DNA of 64,000 bases from Poriferisphaera corsica. GTDB taxonomy: Bacteria > Planctomycetota > Phycisphaerae > Phycisphaerales > Phycisphaeraceae. This document shows, piece by piece, positions 9,139 through 18,337 of the stretch. The notes under the pieces are model-generated. The model worked only from the letters and a program-made list of their open reading frames with translations, was not told where the DNA came from and searched no databases. The number at the start of each line of letters is the position of its first letter. Within the stretch, counting starts at the first letter, position 1. Both the position numbers and the translations under genes were made by a program. Location of the stretch: the NCBI RefSeq assembly GCF_007747445.1, contig NZ_CP036425.1:1596175-1660174 (forward strand), read 5' to 3'.

Positions 9139-9498
9139 ATGACCGCGAAGGAATCCCGTTTGGTAGTCAGGGAAGAAGACGAAATCGTCAAGGTTTCATT
9201 CCTCGACCGTAATATCCTTGAAGAAGCATACATTCAGCAGATCGGAGACGAGATCTCCTCGCTGATCGATGGGTCCACTAATCCCAAGATCCTGCTCAAT
9301 TTTGCTAACGTTGAGCATCTCTCTTCTGCAGCCCTAGGCACACTTATTACGATTAATAATAAAGTGAGGCAGAAAGGCGGCCAGCTGCGCCTCTCAAACA
9401 TCGACCCTCAGATCTATGAGGTCTTTGTCATCACCAAACTCAACAAGCTCTTCCAAATACACGAAGAAGCCGATGCAGCGCTCGCCAGCTTTCAGTAA
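9139..9498 (+). CDS. STAS-domain anti-sigma factor antagonist
   Basis: A 119-residue single STAS domain of the SpoIIAA/RsbV type. LLNFANVEHLSSAALGTLI contains the Ser that a partner kinase phosphorylates (one of the SSAA serines). In the known system the unphosphorylated form binds the anti-sigma kinase and frees a sigma factor. The next gene is exactly such a kinase, 62 bases away, so the pair is probably a partner-switching module. No sigma factor or PP2C phosphatase gene is adjacent, so the output is unknown. Confidence 0.88.
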   Translation: MTAKESRLVVREEDEIVKVSFLDRNILEEAYIQQIGDEISSLIDGSTNPKILLNFANVEHLSSAALGTLITINNKVRQKGGQLRLSNIDPQIYEVFVITKLNKLFQIHEEADAALASFQ

Positions 9499-9560
9499 CT
9501 TCTACTGACAACGGTAGTGTTTTTGTAATCTTGCCAGTTCAATCTACTGATGGTTACCGC

Positions 9561-9986
9561 ATGGGTGATGTTTCTCAAAATACCATAACCATCCCGTCAC
9601 GCCTCTCCGAAGTCGCCAAAGTTCAATCTGCGATTGTCGGTGCCGCGCGTGAACAGGGATACTCAAAAGAAGTGATCTTTGCAGTACAGCTTTCGCTCGA
9701 CGAAGCTGTCACCAATGCAATACGTCATGGCAACAAACTCGACGAATCCAAATCCGTCTCTGTTAACTATGTCATCACGCCCTGTAAAATCACCATCACC
9801 ATCTGCGATGAAGGTGACGGCTTCGACCCTCACCATATCCCCGACCCAACCCTCGACGAAAACCTTACATGCCCCTCAGGCCGAGGTGTCATGCTCATCC
9901 AAGCCTACATGACCTCCGTCTCATACAACGATAAGGGCAACTGCCTCACACTTGTTAAAGAAAAAGACTGTGCTTTGCCTCAGTAA
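9561..9986 (+). CDS. Anti-sigma regulatory factor (RsbW-like HATPase)
   Basis: A small GHKL ATPase of 141 residues. The N box LDEAVTNAIRHGNK, the G1 region CDEGDGFDP and the GRGVMLIQAYM segment are clear, giving an RsbW/SpoIIAB-type serine kinase and sigma-binding protein. It follows the STAS gene. The start is uncertain: ATG at 9561 is used; an in-frame TTG at 9531 would add 10 residues, and neither has a strong ribosome site. A strong terminator follows at 10029, closing the two-gene unit. Confidence 0.87.
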   Translation: MGDVSQNTITIPSRLSEVAKVQSAIVGAAREQGYSKEVIFAVQLSLDEAVTNAIRHGNKLDESKSVSVNYVITPCKITITICDEGDGFDPHHIPDPTLDENLTCPSGRGVMLIQAYMTSVSYNDKGNCLTLVKEKDCALPQ

Positions 9987-10028
9987 TAATCATCCCCTCA
10001 TCTTACGTCGACAAAATTGAACAAATCG

Positions 10029-10051
10029 CCCCGCACACTGCGGGGTTTTTT
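10029..10051 (+). terminator. Rho-independent terminator after the STAS/HATPase pair
   Basis: Perfect 7-bp GC-rich stem CCCCGCA/TGCGGGG with a CAC loop and six T. Confidence 0.85.
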
Positions 10052-10114
10052 ATTCCCCGTCAAACCATTTGGCTGCAATCCAGCTCCCATATCCCTGCTT
10101 TACCGCTCGCCACT

Positions 10115-10143
10115 TTGTTGACCTACGCTTCTACAGTTATAAT
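10115..10143 (+). promoter_or_regulatory. Candidate promoter for argB
   Basis: A perfect TATAAT (10138-10143) lies 17 bases after TTGTTG (10115-10120); an overlapping TTGACC is only 14 bases away. The start would be near 10150, giving a leader of about 45 bases before the argB ATG. Confidence 0.5.
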
Positions 10144-10195
10144 GACCCGTTTCCCCCACGCCCCCACAAACCAGACGTTACCGCGGAGCAGTACC

Positions 10196-11083
10196 ATGGC
10201 CGACTTCATCAATCAGGAAGCAATCACAAAAGCCGCTGCACTCGTCGAAGCACAGCGCTACATTCAGCAATTTGCCGGCAAAACCGTTGTCGTCAAAGTC
10301 GGTGGCTCCATCATGGATCAGCCTGACGATCTCCGCGCCGTCATCAACGACATCTGCTTCATGGCCTCCGTCGGCATGCGCCCCATCATCGTCCACGGCG
10401 GCGGCAAAGGTATCACCGCAGCCATGCAGAAAGCCGGGCTCGAAGCGCACTTCGTCCAAGGTCGGCGTTACACCGACGAACGCACCCTCGCCATCGCCGA
10501 ACACGTCCTCACTCAAGATATCAATACCGAGATTCAAACCATGATCTCGGATCGTGGACTCCAGCCCATGGGCCTCCACTCACTCTCATCCTGCGCCATC
10601 ATCGCAAAACGCCTTTTCCTTGATGGTGAAGGTGACCGCAAAATCGACATCGGCTTCGTTGGCGAAGTCGAATGGGTCAACGGCGAACTTCTCAACGCGC
10701 TCACCCTCTCTGGCGTCATTCCTGTAATCGCCCCGATCGCCCGTGATAAAGCCGGCGGCAAACTCAACGTCAACGCCGATTCCATCGCCGGCCACGTAGC
10801 CGCTGCAACCAAAGCCGAAAAACTCGTACTCATCTCCGATACCCACGGCATCCGAACGTCCGCTGACGCCGATGACCTCGCTCGCCACCTCACAAAACCA
10901 CAAATCGAAAACCTTATCGACACCGGTATCATCACCGCAGGGATGCTCCCCAAAGTCGAATCTTCTTTCATCGCACTCGTTGGCGGTGTTAAAAAAGCAC
11001 ACATCGTCGACGGCCGCATCCAGCACGCAGCCCTCCTCGAAGTCTATACCGACACCGGCATCGGAACCGAAATCGTACTCTAA
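10196..11083 (+). CDS. argB: Acetylglutamate kinase
   Basis: Phosphorylates N-acetyl-L-glutamate, the second step of arginine synthesis. The protein is 295 residues, normal for the family. VVKVGGSIMDQ and VHGGGKGI are the ATP and substrate glycine loops of the amino acid kinase fold; NVNADSIAGHVA and the TAGMLPKVES segment are further conserved sites. The ATG at 10196 is chosen over an earlier in-frame ATG because of a GGAG about 9 bases upstream and the family's usual length. It is followed by argF after 119 bases, so the two arginine genes are neighbours though argC, argD and argJ are not in the window. Confidence 0.95.
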   Translation: MADFINQEAITKAAALVEAQRYIQQFAGKTVVVKVGGSIMDQPDDLRAVINDICFMASVGMRPIIVHGGGKGITAAMQKAGLEAHFVQGRRYTDERTLAIAEHVLTQDINTEIQTMISDRGLQPMGLHSLSSCAIIAKRLFLDGEGDRKIDIGFVGEVEWVNGELLNALTLSGVIPVIAPIARDKAGGKLNVNADSIAGHVAAATKAEKLVLISDTHGIRTSADADDLARHLTKPQIENLIDTGIITAGMLPKVESSFIALVGGVKKAHIVDGRIQHAALLEVYTDTGIGTEIVL

Positions 11084-11202
11084 TCATTAGTTAGGCCGCC
11101 ACAAAAAAACACACGCCACGTTAAATCGATTGATAAATCTCGAATAAACGACCGCCGCCGCGCGTTTGACAATTGAGTGTTACTTTCAGTGAGGTACTCA
11201 TC

Positions 11203-12126
11203 ATGAAACATTGCATCACCATCGCAGACTTCACCCCAGAACAGATCAACCACATCCTTGATGTGGCCATCGCCCTACGCGATCAACGCGCTTCTGGCCG
11301 TGGTAATGATCCCATCCTCAAAGGCCAAACACTCGCGATGCTCTTCGAAAAACCCTCGCTCCGCACACGCGTTAGTTTCGAGCAAGCCATGTACGAGCTT
11401 GGCGGCAACGCGATCGTTCTATCTAACAGTGAGGTAGGCCTCGGCAAACGCGAGTCCGTCGCTGACGTTACCCGTGTCCTCGCCGGCATGGTCGATGGTG
11501 TCGCCGCGCGTGTTTTCGAACACACCAAACTCACCGAGATGGCCGACAACACCTCAATGCCCATCATCAACATGCTCAGCGACTACTCCCATCCATGCCA
11601 GGCACTAGCCGACATCATGACCCTCATCGACGAGTTCGGCCGCGACCTCGCCGGACGCACACTCACCTACATCGGCGATGGTAACAACGTTGCCCTCTCT
11701 CTCGCTTCAATCTGCTCAAAACTCGGCATCAATTTCTCCATCGCTACCCCAGTCGGCTACGAACTCCCGCAAACCGAAGTTGACGCGATCCTGGCCCACA
11801 ACCCCGCCTTCAAATTTAAAGCCTCAACCTCTCCCGCCGACGTCGTTAAAGATACCGACGCCATCTATACCGACACATGGGTTTCCATGGGACAGGAAGA
11901 AGAAAAAGCTCAGCGTCTCAAAGAATTTGATGGTTTCCAGATCAACGACGAGCTACTTGCGCAAGCCCCCGATCACGCCATCGTCCTCCACTGTCTTCCC
12001 GCCTATCGCGGCATCGAAATTACCGACTCCGTCATGGATGGCCCGCGCTCTCGCGTCTTCCCAGAAGCGCATAACCGTCTGCACGCACAAAAAGGTGTCC
12101 TTGCCGTGCTCATGGGCAACCAGTAA
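11203..12126 (+). CDS. argF: Ornithine carbamoyltransferase
   Basis: Makes citrulline from ornithine and carbamoyl phosphate. The 307-residue protein carries FEKPSLRTRVSFE (carbamoyl-phosphate loop), SDYSHPCQALAD (HPCQ motif), the YIGDGNNVALSL linker region and LHCLPAYRG (HCLP motif). Asp in DTWVSMGQEEE is the ornithine-binding SMG loop, which marks ornithine rather than acetylornithine carbamoyltransferase, although this separation by eye is moderate. GAGG lies about 9 bases before the ATG at 11203. Codons strongly favour C endings, as in argB. Confidence 0.94.
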   Translation: MKHCITIADFTPEQINHILDVAIALRDQRASGRGNDPILKGQTLAMLFEKPSLRTRVSFEQAMYELGGNAIVLSNSEVGLGKRESVADVTRVLAGMVDGVAARVFEHTKLTEMADNTSMPIINMLSDYSHPCQALADIMTLIDEFGRDLAGRTLTYIGDGNNVALSLASICSKLGINFSIATPVGYELPQTEVDAILAHNPAFKFKASTSPADVVKDTDAIYTDTWVSMGQEEEKAQRLKEFDGFQINDELLAQAPDHAIVLHCLPAYRGIEITDSVMDGPRSRVFPEAHNRLHAQKGVLAVLMGNQ

Positions 12127-12256
12127 CCCAACCGTTTCTGAGAATTACAGCTATCGCTATTCGCACTTATGCGAATCTCTAGCGCCCCATCTGTCTCAAC
12201 TCATTACAATGGATGTGCTGTATTAGCGCCCATTGCCAAAGCCAACGGAGTATCAC

Positions 12257-12754
12257 TTGTCCGATTCAGAACAACATCCAGACCCAACCCCCACAAGCGG
12301 AAAGCCCTACAAGCTCCTCATCGTTACGGGTTCTCATCTCCGCGCTGAAACTGCTGACCGCCCCCTCGCGTACAAGCTTCAAACCAAAATCGAAGAATGG
12401 CTCACCGAGCACGAGCAGTTTCTTAACGTCAACATCGACCCAATCGTCTGCTCTGACATCTGGTTCCTCAACAACCAGGACCTCCAGCAGCGCCCCGTCA
12501 TCTGCATCGGCGGCCCCGGCGTCAACGCGCTCTCCGCATATTTCGCCAAATTCATACCCGAATCCGCCGAAGACGAAACCACCGGCGAACCTCGCGTCCT
12601 CATCCAAATCGACCCCGAATTCACCGATCTTCACGCCTGTATCTGGGGCACCAACCACGAACTCACCACCAAAGGCCTCGACCTCTTTTCCGAGCAATAC
12701 CTTGATCCATACCTCCGAGCTGTCGCCAATCAGGTCGAACCCGACGTTGACTAA
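12257..12754 (+). CDS. Conserved-looking hypothetical protein
   Basis: A 165-residue protein of unknown family. YKLLIVTGSHLRAETADRP begins an alpha/beta fold, VICIGGPGVNALSAYFA is a glycine-rich loop in the middle, and CIWGTNHELTTKG lies in a helix near the C-terminus. There are no membrane segments. The TTG at 12257 is preferred because GGAG lies 7 bases before it. Codon use is the same C-ending style as argF and the phosphatase on either side, which supports it as a real gene. The GxGGPGVN loop could bind a nucleotide or phosphate, but that is a guess. Confidence 0.7.
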   Translation: MSDSEQHPDPTPTSGKPYKLLIVTGSHLRAETADRPLAYKLQTKIEEWLTEHEQFLNVNIDPIVCSDIWFLNNQDLQQRPVICIGGPGVNALSAYFAKFIPESAEDETTGEPRVLIQIDPEFTDLHACIWGTNHELTTKGLDLFSEQYLDPYLRAVANQVEPDVD

Positions 12755-12910
12755 CCACTCCACACCTCCTTCGCCTTGCATTATCCTCACGAACCCATCA
12801 CAATACCCACCCCTCAGCGACCCACTCATGACACAATCTCACACAATTCCACAACGCAAAATTTCATGCCTTGTCGCTGTAACTGCAATTTAAACCAAAG
12901 GATACAACCC

Positions 12911-13378
12911 TTGGCTGACACAAAAACCATCCTCATGGTCTGCACCGGCAATACCTGCCGCTCTCCCATGGCCGAAGGTTTCGCCAAGCACCTCATCGCT
13001 CAACACCTCGGCATCACCTCAGATGACCTTCCCGCTCGCGGCTACGACATCCGCTCCGCAGGCTCTTTCGCCTACGATGGCGCACCCGTATCCCCCGAAT
13101 CCGTTCAGGCACTCCAAACCCACAACATCGACATCGCCGCCCACACCTCCTCAGCCCTCACCCCAGATCTCATCGACAAAGCCGATCTGATCTATTGCAT
13201 GACCGATTCTCATCGTCAGGCAGTCCTCTCAATCGCCCCCCAAGCTGCCCATAAAACGCACCGCCTCATCCCTGATCAAAACGTCAGCGACCCCATTGGC
13301 ATGGGCCTTACCGCTTATCTCAAAACCGCAGACATGATCCTTGCAGGCCTCAAAAACCGTCTGAGTGAAATGCTCTGA
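12911..13378 (+). CDS. Low-molecular-weight protein tyrosine phosphatase family protein
   Basis: A 155-residue protein starting almost at once with VCTGNTCRSPMAEG, the P-loop (C-x5-R) of the low-molecular-weight phosphatases and ArsC-type reductases. VSDPIGMGL carries the general-acid Asp in the DP pair of the family. The TTG at 12911 fits best: AAAGGA lies about 8 bases upstream and the protein then begins shortly before the first strand. An earlier start would add an odd basic, Asn-rich segment. In other bacteria such genes often lie beside rpiB or ywlE-type genes, as here; the substrate may be a phospho-arginine or phospho-tyrosine protein. Confidence 0.87.
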   Translation: MADTKTILMVCTGNTCRSPMAEGFAKHLIAQHLGITSDDLPARGYDIRSAGSFAYDGAPVSPESVQALQTHNIDIAAHTSSALTPDLIDKADLIYCMTDSHRQAVLSIAPQAAHKTHRLIPDQNVSDPIGMGLTAYLKTADMILAGLKNRLSEML

Positions 13379-13534
13379 TCCTCACCCGCTTCCACCCAAT
13401 TGCGACACCAAAAAATCGCAAGGAAAACCGTAAATACCCATTGGATTGAACACCCAATCCGTTTAACCTGATGGAGCACACGCTCCCTTTCTTCTCCCCC
13501 GCGTTAGACGCATTTTCTGTTCGGAGACAACGCA

Positions 13535-14011
13535 ATGATTATTGCAGTAGGTAGTGACCACCGCGGCGCCGATGTCCTTTCAAAGCTCGTCCTCGAGCTT
13601 CAGGCACGTGGCTGCAAAGTTCTCGAAGTCGGAGCCTGTGAAGGCAAAATCTGTGATTACCCCGATATGGCCTACCCAGTCTCAAAAGCCGTCTCCACCG
13701 GCGAAGCTGATCGCGGCATCCTTATCTGCGGTTCAGGCATCGGCATGTCCATTGCCGCCAACAAAGTCAAAGGCGTCCGTGCCGCCCTCGTCCACGACGA
13801 AATCGGCGCAGAAATGTCACGTCGTCACAACGATGCCAACGTTCTCTGTCTCGCCGCCGACCTCCTCGGCGTCAGCGTCATCGATCGTGTTATCAAGATT
13901 TGGCTCGAAACCGAATTTGAAGCCGGCCGTCACGCCCGCCGTGTTGAAAAGATCTCAGCCATCGAAAACGACACGTTCGAAGAATTCGCTTGCGATCAAA
14001 CGACCGCCTGA
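13535..14011 (+). CDS. rpiB: Ribose-5-phosphate isomerase B (RpiB/LacAB family)
   Basis: Interconverts ribose 5-phosphate and ribulose 5-phosphate. The 158 residues begin IAVGSDHRGADV, then contain ILICGSGIGMSIAANKV, the anion-hole and catalytic Cys region of RpiB (Cys in LICGSG), and HNDANVLCLAADLLG. All are family hallmarks. It has a GGAG ribosome site 9 bases before ATG. It lies 156 bases after the phosphatase gene. The pairing with a low-molecular-weight phosphatase recurs in Gram-positives; whether they are co-transcribed here is not clear because the spacer holds a weak hairpin. Confidence 0.92.
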   Translation: MIIAVGSDHRGADVLSKLVLELQARGCKVLEVGACEGKICDYPDMAYPVSKAVSTGEADRGILICGSGIGMSIAANKVKGVRAALVHDEIGAEMSRRHNDANVLCLAADLLGVSVIDRVIKIWLETEFEAGRHARRVEKISAIENDTFEEFACDQTTA

Positions 14012-14240
14012 GCCTGATGATCCCGTTTTAATCAATCCCCATGACCCACCAAGGCTTCCCTTGCGCCCTATATTACTGCGCGCCGATCCTTCCTAACCTC
14101 ACACTGCCACTTCCCCGCTATTGGCACACCACCTCACCTCACTTATCATGTCCCTGACCGCTGTGCACCAGCATCGGATCACGGATGAATCTTCTTCACA
14201 CTTTCCCACACACGGGTGACACAACCACACGGAGTAACAC

Positions 14241-15479
14241 ATGCTGCAGGACAGATCCTACCGCGTCCGCGTTGAAGGCCTCGACTGGAACGCCCTCTTC
14301 TCATTCATCAACATCACTCGCGCCTTTCGCACCGCCATACACCCCGCAAAAATGCTCCTCGCCATGCTCATGGTCATCATTACCTACCTCTCAGGTCTCG
14401 GCCTCGACGAGATCTTCACCCAATCCATCTTCCAAAACACCATCCAAGCCGAACTCTTCGCTTTCCGTGACCTCATCCTCTCCGCTGTCTCGCTCGACTT
14501 CGGCTACCACAACTTCATGGCCGACGTCCCCACGCAATCTTCCGGCGTCATCGGCGCTCTCTTCCAAATGGTCGTCGGCATTCCCATGTCCCTCGCCATC
14601 AACCATACCGCATACTTTGCCATCTTCACCTTCTGGATCTTCATCCTCAACCTCTTCTTCGGCGGATCCATCTCACGCCTGGCCGCACTACAGGCCACAC
14701 GCAATCTTAGGCCCTCATTCATCACCGGCCTCCAGTACGTCTACCACAACTTCTTCTCCTTCCTGGGCTCCGTACTCCTCCCCCTCATCCTCATCACACT
14801 TTTCTCAGTCATTCTCGCGCTCGTCGGCCTCCTCTTCAACCTACCCGTACTCAACTTCATCGCCGCACTCACCTTCGGCCTGCTCATCTTCCTCGGCATC
14901 ATTATCTCACTCCTCCTCATCGGCTTCGCCGGCGCCGCCAACCTCATGTTCCCCTCGGTAGCCACCGACAATACCGATGCCTTCGACACCATCTCCAGAA
15001 CTTACAATTACGTCATGCGCCAACCTTGGCGTTTCGTTGCCTATAACGCTTTCGCACTCTTCTACGGCGCCATCACCTACCTCTTCCTCGCGCTCGTCAT
15101 CTTCCTCGCGCTCTGGGTCACCATCACCTTCACCGGCTTCTTCGTTCCCTCATTCCACGAACTTCTCCCTGACCCCAAGCTCGGTGAGCTCCCCTTCTAC
15201 ACCTCACAATCCTCGCTCGGCCAGACCACCATCGCCAACGTCGTCACCGTCTGGGTCAAGCTCCTCATCGCCCTCCTTCCCGCTTTCGCCTTCTCTTACT
15301 ATTACACCGCACAAACCTTCATCTACCTCCTGCTCCGCAAGCATTCCGACGGCACCGAACTCGAACACGTCCACCTCACCCCCGGCGATGACCCCCTCGA
15401 GAACTCCATGGACGATCCCACCTTGGCCGACAAGCTCATCAAAGACAAAACACCAGACCCTTCCAGCGAGACAGAATAG
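14241..15479 (+). CDS. Multi-pass membrane protein of unknown family
   Basis: A 412-residue protein with about seven hydrophobic stretches (near residues 30-50, 110-140, 170-195, 200-230, 265-300 and 325-350) and a polar, acidic C-terminal tail. The gene starts with ATG at 14241 after GGAG with 7-base spacing. No catalytic or transport motif was recognised. The N-terminal cytoplasmic lead (SYRVRVEGLDWNALFSF) precedes the first membrane segment. It stands alone between rpiB and the iron/cobalamin uptake genes, with 229 and 196 base spacers. Function unknown. Confidence 0.8.
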   Translation: MLQDRSYRVRVEGLDWNALFSFINITRAFRTAIHPAKMLLAMLMVIITYLSGLGLDEIFTQSIFQNTIQAELFAFRDLILSAVSLDFGYHNFMADVPTQSSGVIGALFQMVVGIPMSLAINHTAYFAIFTFWIFILNLFFGGSISRLAALQATRNLRPSFITGLQYVYHNFFSFLGSVLLPLILITLFSVILALVGLLFNLPVLNFIAALTFGLLIFLGIIISLLLIGFAGAANLMFPSVATDNTDAFDTISRTYNYVMRQPWRFVAYNAFALFYGAITYLFLALVIFLALWVTITFTGFFVPSFHELLPDPKLGELPFYTSQSSLGQTTIANVVTVWVKLLIALLPAFAFSYYYTAQTFIYLLLRKHSDGTELEHVHLTPGDDPLENSMDDPTLADKLIKDKTPDPSSETE

Positions 15480-15675
15480 TCTGGCCAGCAACCCATAAAA
15501 ACAATTTCAACGCGCAGTTCTCGGGTTACGCTTCGTGAACTCTATAACTCCCAATTCAGCCCACAAATCACCCACGTAACCCAAATCGGCTCATAGCCTC
15601 TACTTAGCAATCAGAAGTTTCGAGCACGAATCACTAGCACGAGCACGCCCCCATATTTGCTACAATACCCCCACT

Positions 15676-16752
15676 ATGACAAACACCCCCCAGAAGTTTC
15701 TGCCGCTCCTCTTGACCCTCACGCTCACCTTTCTTCTCTCTGCATGTGGCGAACAATCAGCACCAGCACAACCCGCAAATCGCAACGCACCACAAAGCAC
15801 CAACGCTGCTCCCGCACCAGACACGAACCCCGCGTCTAATTATCGAATAGTGACCCTCGCACCCACCCTCACCGAGATCGCCTTTAACCTCGGCTTCACC
15901 GATCAAGTCGTGGGTGTCGGCCAGTATGATATGATCGCCTCACCCGACACACCCGTACTCGGCACGTTCTATCAGATCGACACCGAAAAACTTCTTTCAC
16001 TCAAACCCACCCATATCTTCATGCTTACCGGCAAAGACGGCCCTCCCGCCGACCTCACTAAACTTGCCGATCAAGGTCTCTTCAAACTCTTCGCATACAG
16101 TTACCCTGAAACCATTGACGATGCGCTTCAGCTTCTCGACTCTGATGGAACCGCACTCACCAATATCGATACACCGCAAAACTCGTTTACCGGCCCAGAT
16201 GCTCCCGGCCTCGGCCAAGCACTCAATAAAACGCAACTTGCTTCCGAACTCAAATCCGAACTCTACACACGCCTCAATAAAATCATGCAGCTCACCAAAA
16301 ACCTCGACAAGCCAAATACCCTCATGATCTTCGCACTCGCCGAACCCGTCATGGCCTCCGGCTCCGGTTCTGTCAACGATCAATTGCTCGGCATCGCCGG
16401 TGGTACAAACGCCGCCGCCAACGCCGCCATCTCCGCACCTACCTTCGATCGCGAATCGCTCATCGCACTCGCCCCCGATGCTATCCTCGCTCTCCTCCCC
16501 GACGTCAACCCGCAAGTCGAAAACGATCCCCGCCTCGCCTCACTCACCTCACTCCCCATTCCCGCCGCAAAAAACAAACAAATCTTCATCCTCAACTCAC
16601 CAACCATCCTCATCCCCGGCCTCACCATGCATCAAACTGCCGCCAGTTTCGCGCAATCAATCCACCCCAATCTCAAAGATCAACTCGCACCCATCGCCCA
16701 AACCCCTCTCACGCAACCACTCCCAGAATCCGAACCCGCAAACCAAAACTGA
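15676..16752 (+). CDS. ABC transporter substrate-binding lipoprotein (BtuF/FepB type)
   Basis: Periplasmic binding protein for vitamin B12, haem or a ferric siderophore. It begins with a lipoprotein signal and lipobox LSAC (Cys24), then a Gln/Asn/Ala-rich linker. From about residue 55 the class III periplasmic-binding fold begins: YRIVTLAPTLTEIAFNLG, VVGVGQYD and LLSLKPTHIFM are typical. The C-terminal lobe contains IFILNSPTILIPG. The permease gene follows after 66 bases. The two domains and neighbouring FecCD permease fix the transporter class but not the ligand. Confidence 0.88.
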   Translation: MTNTPQKFLPLLLTLTLTFLLSACGEQSAPAQPANRNAPQSTNAAPAPDTNPASNYRIVTLAPTLTEIAFNLGFTDQVVGVGQYDMIASPDTPVLGTFYQIDTEKLLSLKPTHIFMLTGKDGPPADLTKLADQGLFKLFAYSYPETIDDALQLLDSDGTALTNIDTPQNSFTGPDAPGLGQALNKTQLASELKSELYTRLNKIMQLTKNLDKPNTLMIFALAEPVMASGSGSVNDQLLGIAGGTNAAANAAISAPTFDRESLIALAPDAILALLPDVNPQVENDPRLASLTSLPIPAAKNKQIFILNSPTILIPGLTMHQTAASFAQSIHPNLKDQLAPIAQTPLTQPLPESEPANQN

Positions 16753-16818
16753 CCATTGAACCCTGCAAGCACTCCCAATTGCCTCGCTTGCGTCTAGCAC
16801 TAACAACTAGCACTATTC

Positions 16819-17949
16819 ATGACTACCCAAACCACACAACCTCAATCTAATCAGCCGCTGCAAGATGCTCCCGCCATCGCAGCCACACCCGCGACGCGCA
16901 CATGGATCGTCCTCAGCCTGCTCACGCTCATGCTCGCACTGACCGCTTTCCTCCGCCTCTACGTCGGCTCCTCATCCATCGGTTTTCCTCCCGATACCTC
17001 GACCCCTCAAGCCCAGCAACTCGCTGACTACATCATGCAAACCCGCCTCACCCGCCTCTACATCGGCCTCATTATCGGCGCCGCGCTCGCCGTCTCAGGT
17101 GTCGCCCTCCAGGCCCTCCTTCGCAACCCGCTTGCCGAGCCCTACATCCTCGGCCTATCCACCGGCGCAGGTCTCGGCCTCTTCCTCACACTCTTCCTCG
17201 TTAACTACACAACACTCATCGCAACCACACCCTTACTCCAGGAACTCTCCGGCGCTCTCGTCAACTCACTCGGTGCTCTCGCCGGCGCCTCCGCCTCGAT
17301 GCTCATCGTCTACCTCGCCTCACGCCGCCGCGGCATCATCGACCCGCTCGGCCTCCTCCTCACAGGCGTCGTCCTCTCGACCATTAACGGCGCACTCATC
17401 ATGCTCGCCAACTACATCAACGGCCCCGCAGGCCTTCGCGCCGATATCGCCCAATGGATGATGGGCAACATCAACTCAGCTGTCACCACCCCACTCCTGC
17501 TCACTGCCGCCACCGTCACCATCCTCGGCTTCCTTCTCCTCCTCCTCTACGCCCGTCACATGGACATCGCCACACTCTCCGACATCGAAGCCCAATCCCT
17601 CGGCGTCAACCTCCGCATACTCCGCATCATCCTCTTCTTTGTCTCCTCCGTCCTCGCCGCATGCGCCGTCACCCTTGCCGGTCCCATCGCCTTTGTCGGT
17701 CTCATCTGCCCACACATCGTCCGCATGCTTCTCGGCCCCAAACACCTCACCCTCCTCATCGGCTCCGCCATCACCGGCGCAGCCCTCATCGTTGCCGCCG
17801 ACACCTTCAGTGCATACCTGAAAATACAGGTCGAAATCTCCTTCGGCTACAACATGGGCCTCCTCCCCATCGGTATCTTCACCGCCCTCCTCGGCGGCCC
17901 CGTCTTCCTCTACATCCTCCACCCCAAACTCGGCCGCACCGACGCCTAA
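16819..17949 (+). CDS. FecCD/BtuC-family ABC transporter permease
   Basis: Inner-membrane permease of 376 residues with about ten hydrophobic segments. RLTRLYIGLIIGAALAVSG and LQALLRNPLAEPYILG are the family's conserved opening; LAGPIAFVGLICPHIVRM is the cytoplasmic coupling region that contacts the ATPase. It pairs with the binding lipoprotein immediately upstream. No ATPase gene follows, which is unusual because btuC/fecCD is normally followed at once by its ATPase. The ATPase must be elsewhere, or the set is incomplete. Confidence 0.92.
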   Translation: MTTQTTQPQSNQPLQDAPAIAATPATRTWIVLSLLTLMLALTAFLRLYVGSSSIGFPPDTSTPQAQQLADYIMQTRLTRLYIGLIIGAALAVSGVALQALLRNPLAEPYILGLSTGAGLGLFLTLFLVNYTTLIATTPLLQELSGALVNSLGALAGASASMLIVYLASRRRGIIDPLGLLLTGVVLSTINGALIMLANYINGPAGLRADIAQWMMGNINSAVTTPLLLTAATVTILGFLLLLLYARHMDIATLSDIEAQSLGVNLRILRIILFFVSSVLAACAVTLAGPIAFVGLICPHIVRMLLGPKHLTLLIGSAITGAALIVAADTFSAYLKIQVEISFGYNMGLLPIGIFTALLGGPVFLYILHPKLGRTDA

Positions 17950-18109
17950 ACACCACTCCCATTTGATATGCAACCTTATCGCCGTGCTCTCCCTCATACT
18001 CCTCACTCAACTAAAAAAAGCCCACCTGCAACCACAGATCTTTACCCCCAAACCAAACGGCATCCTGTATACCCCGATAGATTCACTTCATTTTCCAGAA
18101 CCACACGCC

Positions 18110-18337
18110 ATGGGAAATACTTTATACATAGTATTTCTCACATTCCTCCTCTTTCTAACCCTCGGCTGCAATGAACTAACCAACTACTGGGCAGCCAAGA
18201 TTATCCGCATCATGACAAAAGGAAATACCTTCATCGTAGCTGTTGATTTCACTAACGATCAGCCCGCCATAATGGGCATCATACGCTATGATCAACCAGA
18301 GAACAGTCCATCTAATCGTATCATAGACCTTTGGTAG
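18110..18337 (+). CDS. Possible small lipoprotein (weak)
   Basis: A 75-residue frame whose start MGNTLYIVFLTFLLFL ending TLGC is a good lipoprotein signal with Cys20 as the modified residue. The rest is unrecognised. It has no clear ribosome site and it overlaps a minus-strand frame (18176-18457), so only one is likely real. The signal peptide favours this frame; the low codon bias here does not help. Codon use is less C-rich than in the upstream transport genes. Confidence 0.33.
   Translation: MGNTLYIVFLTFLLFLTLGCNELTNYWAAKIIRIMTKGNTFIVAVDFTNDQPAIMGIIRYDQPENSPSNRIIDLW

Noticed and set aside
16380-17966. Long alternative frames on both strands over the BtuF/FecCD genes
   Set aside because: They are artefacts of C-rich third codon positions; the called genes have clear family motifs.
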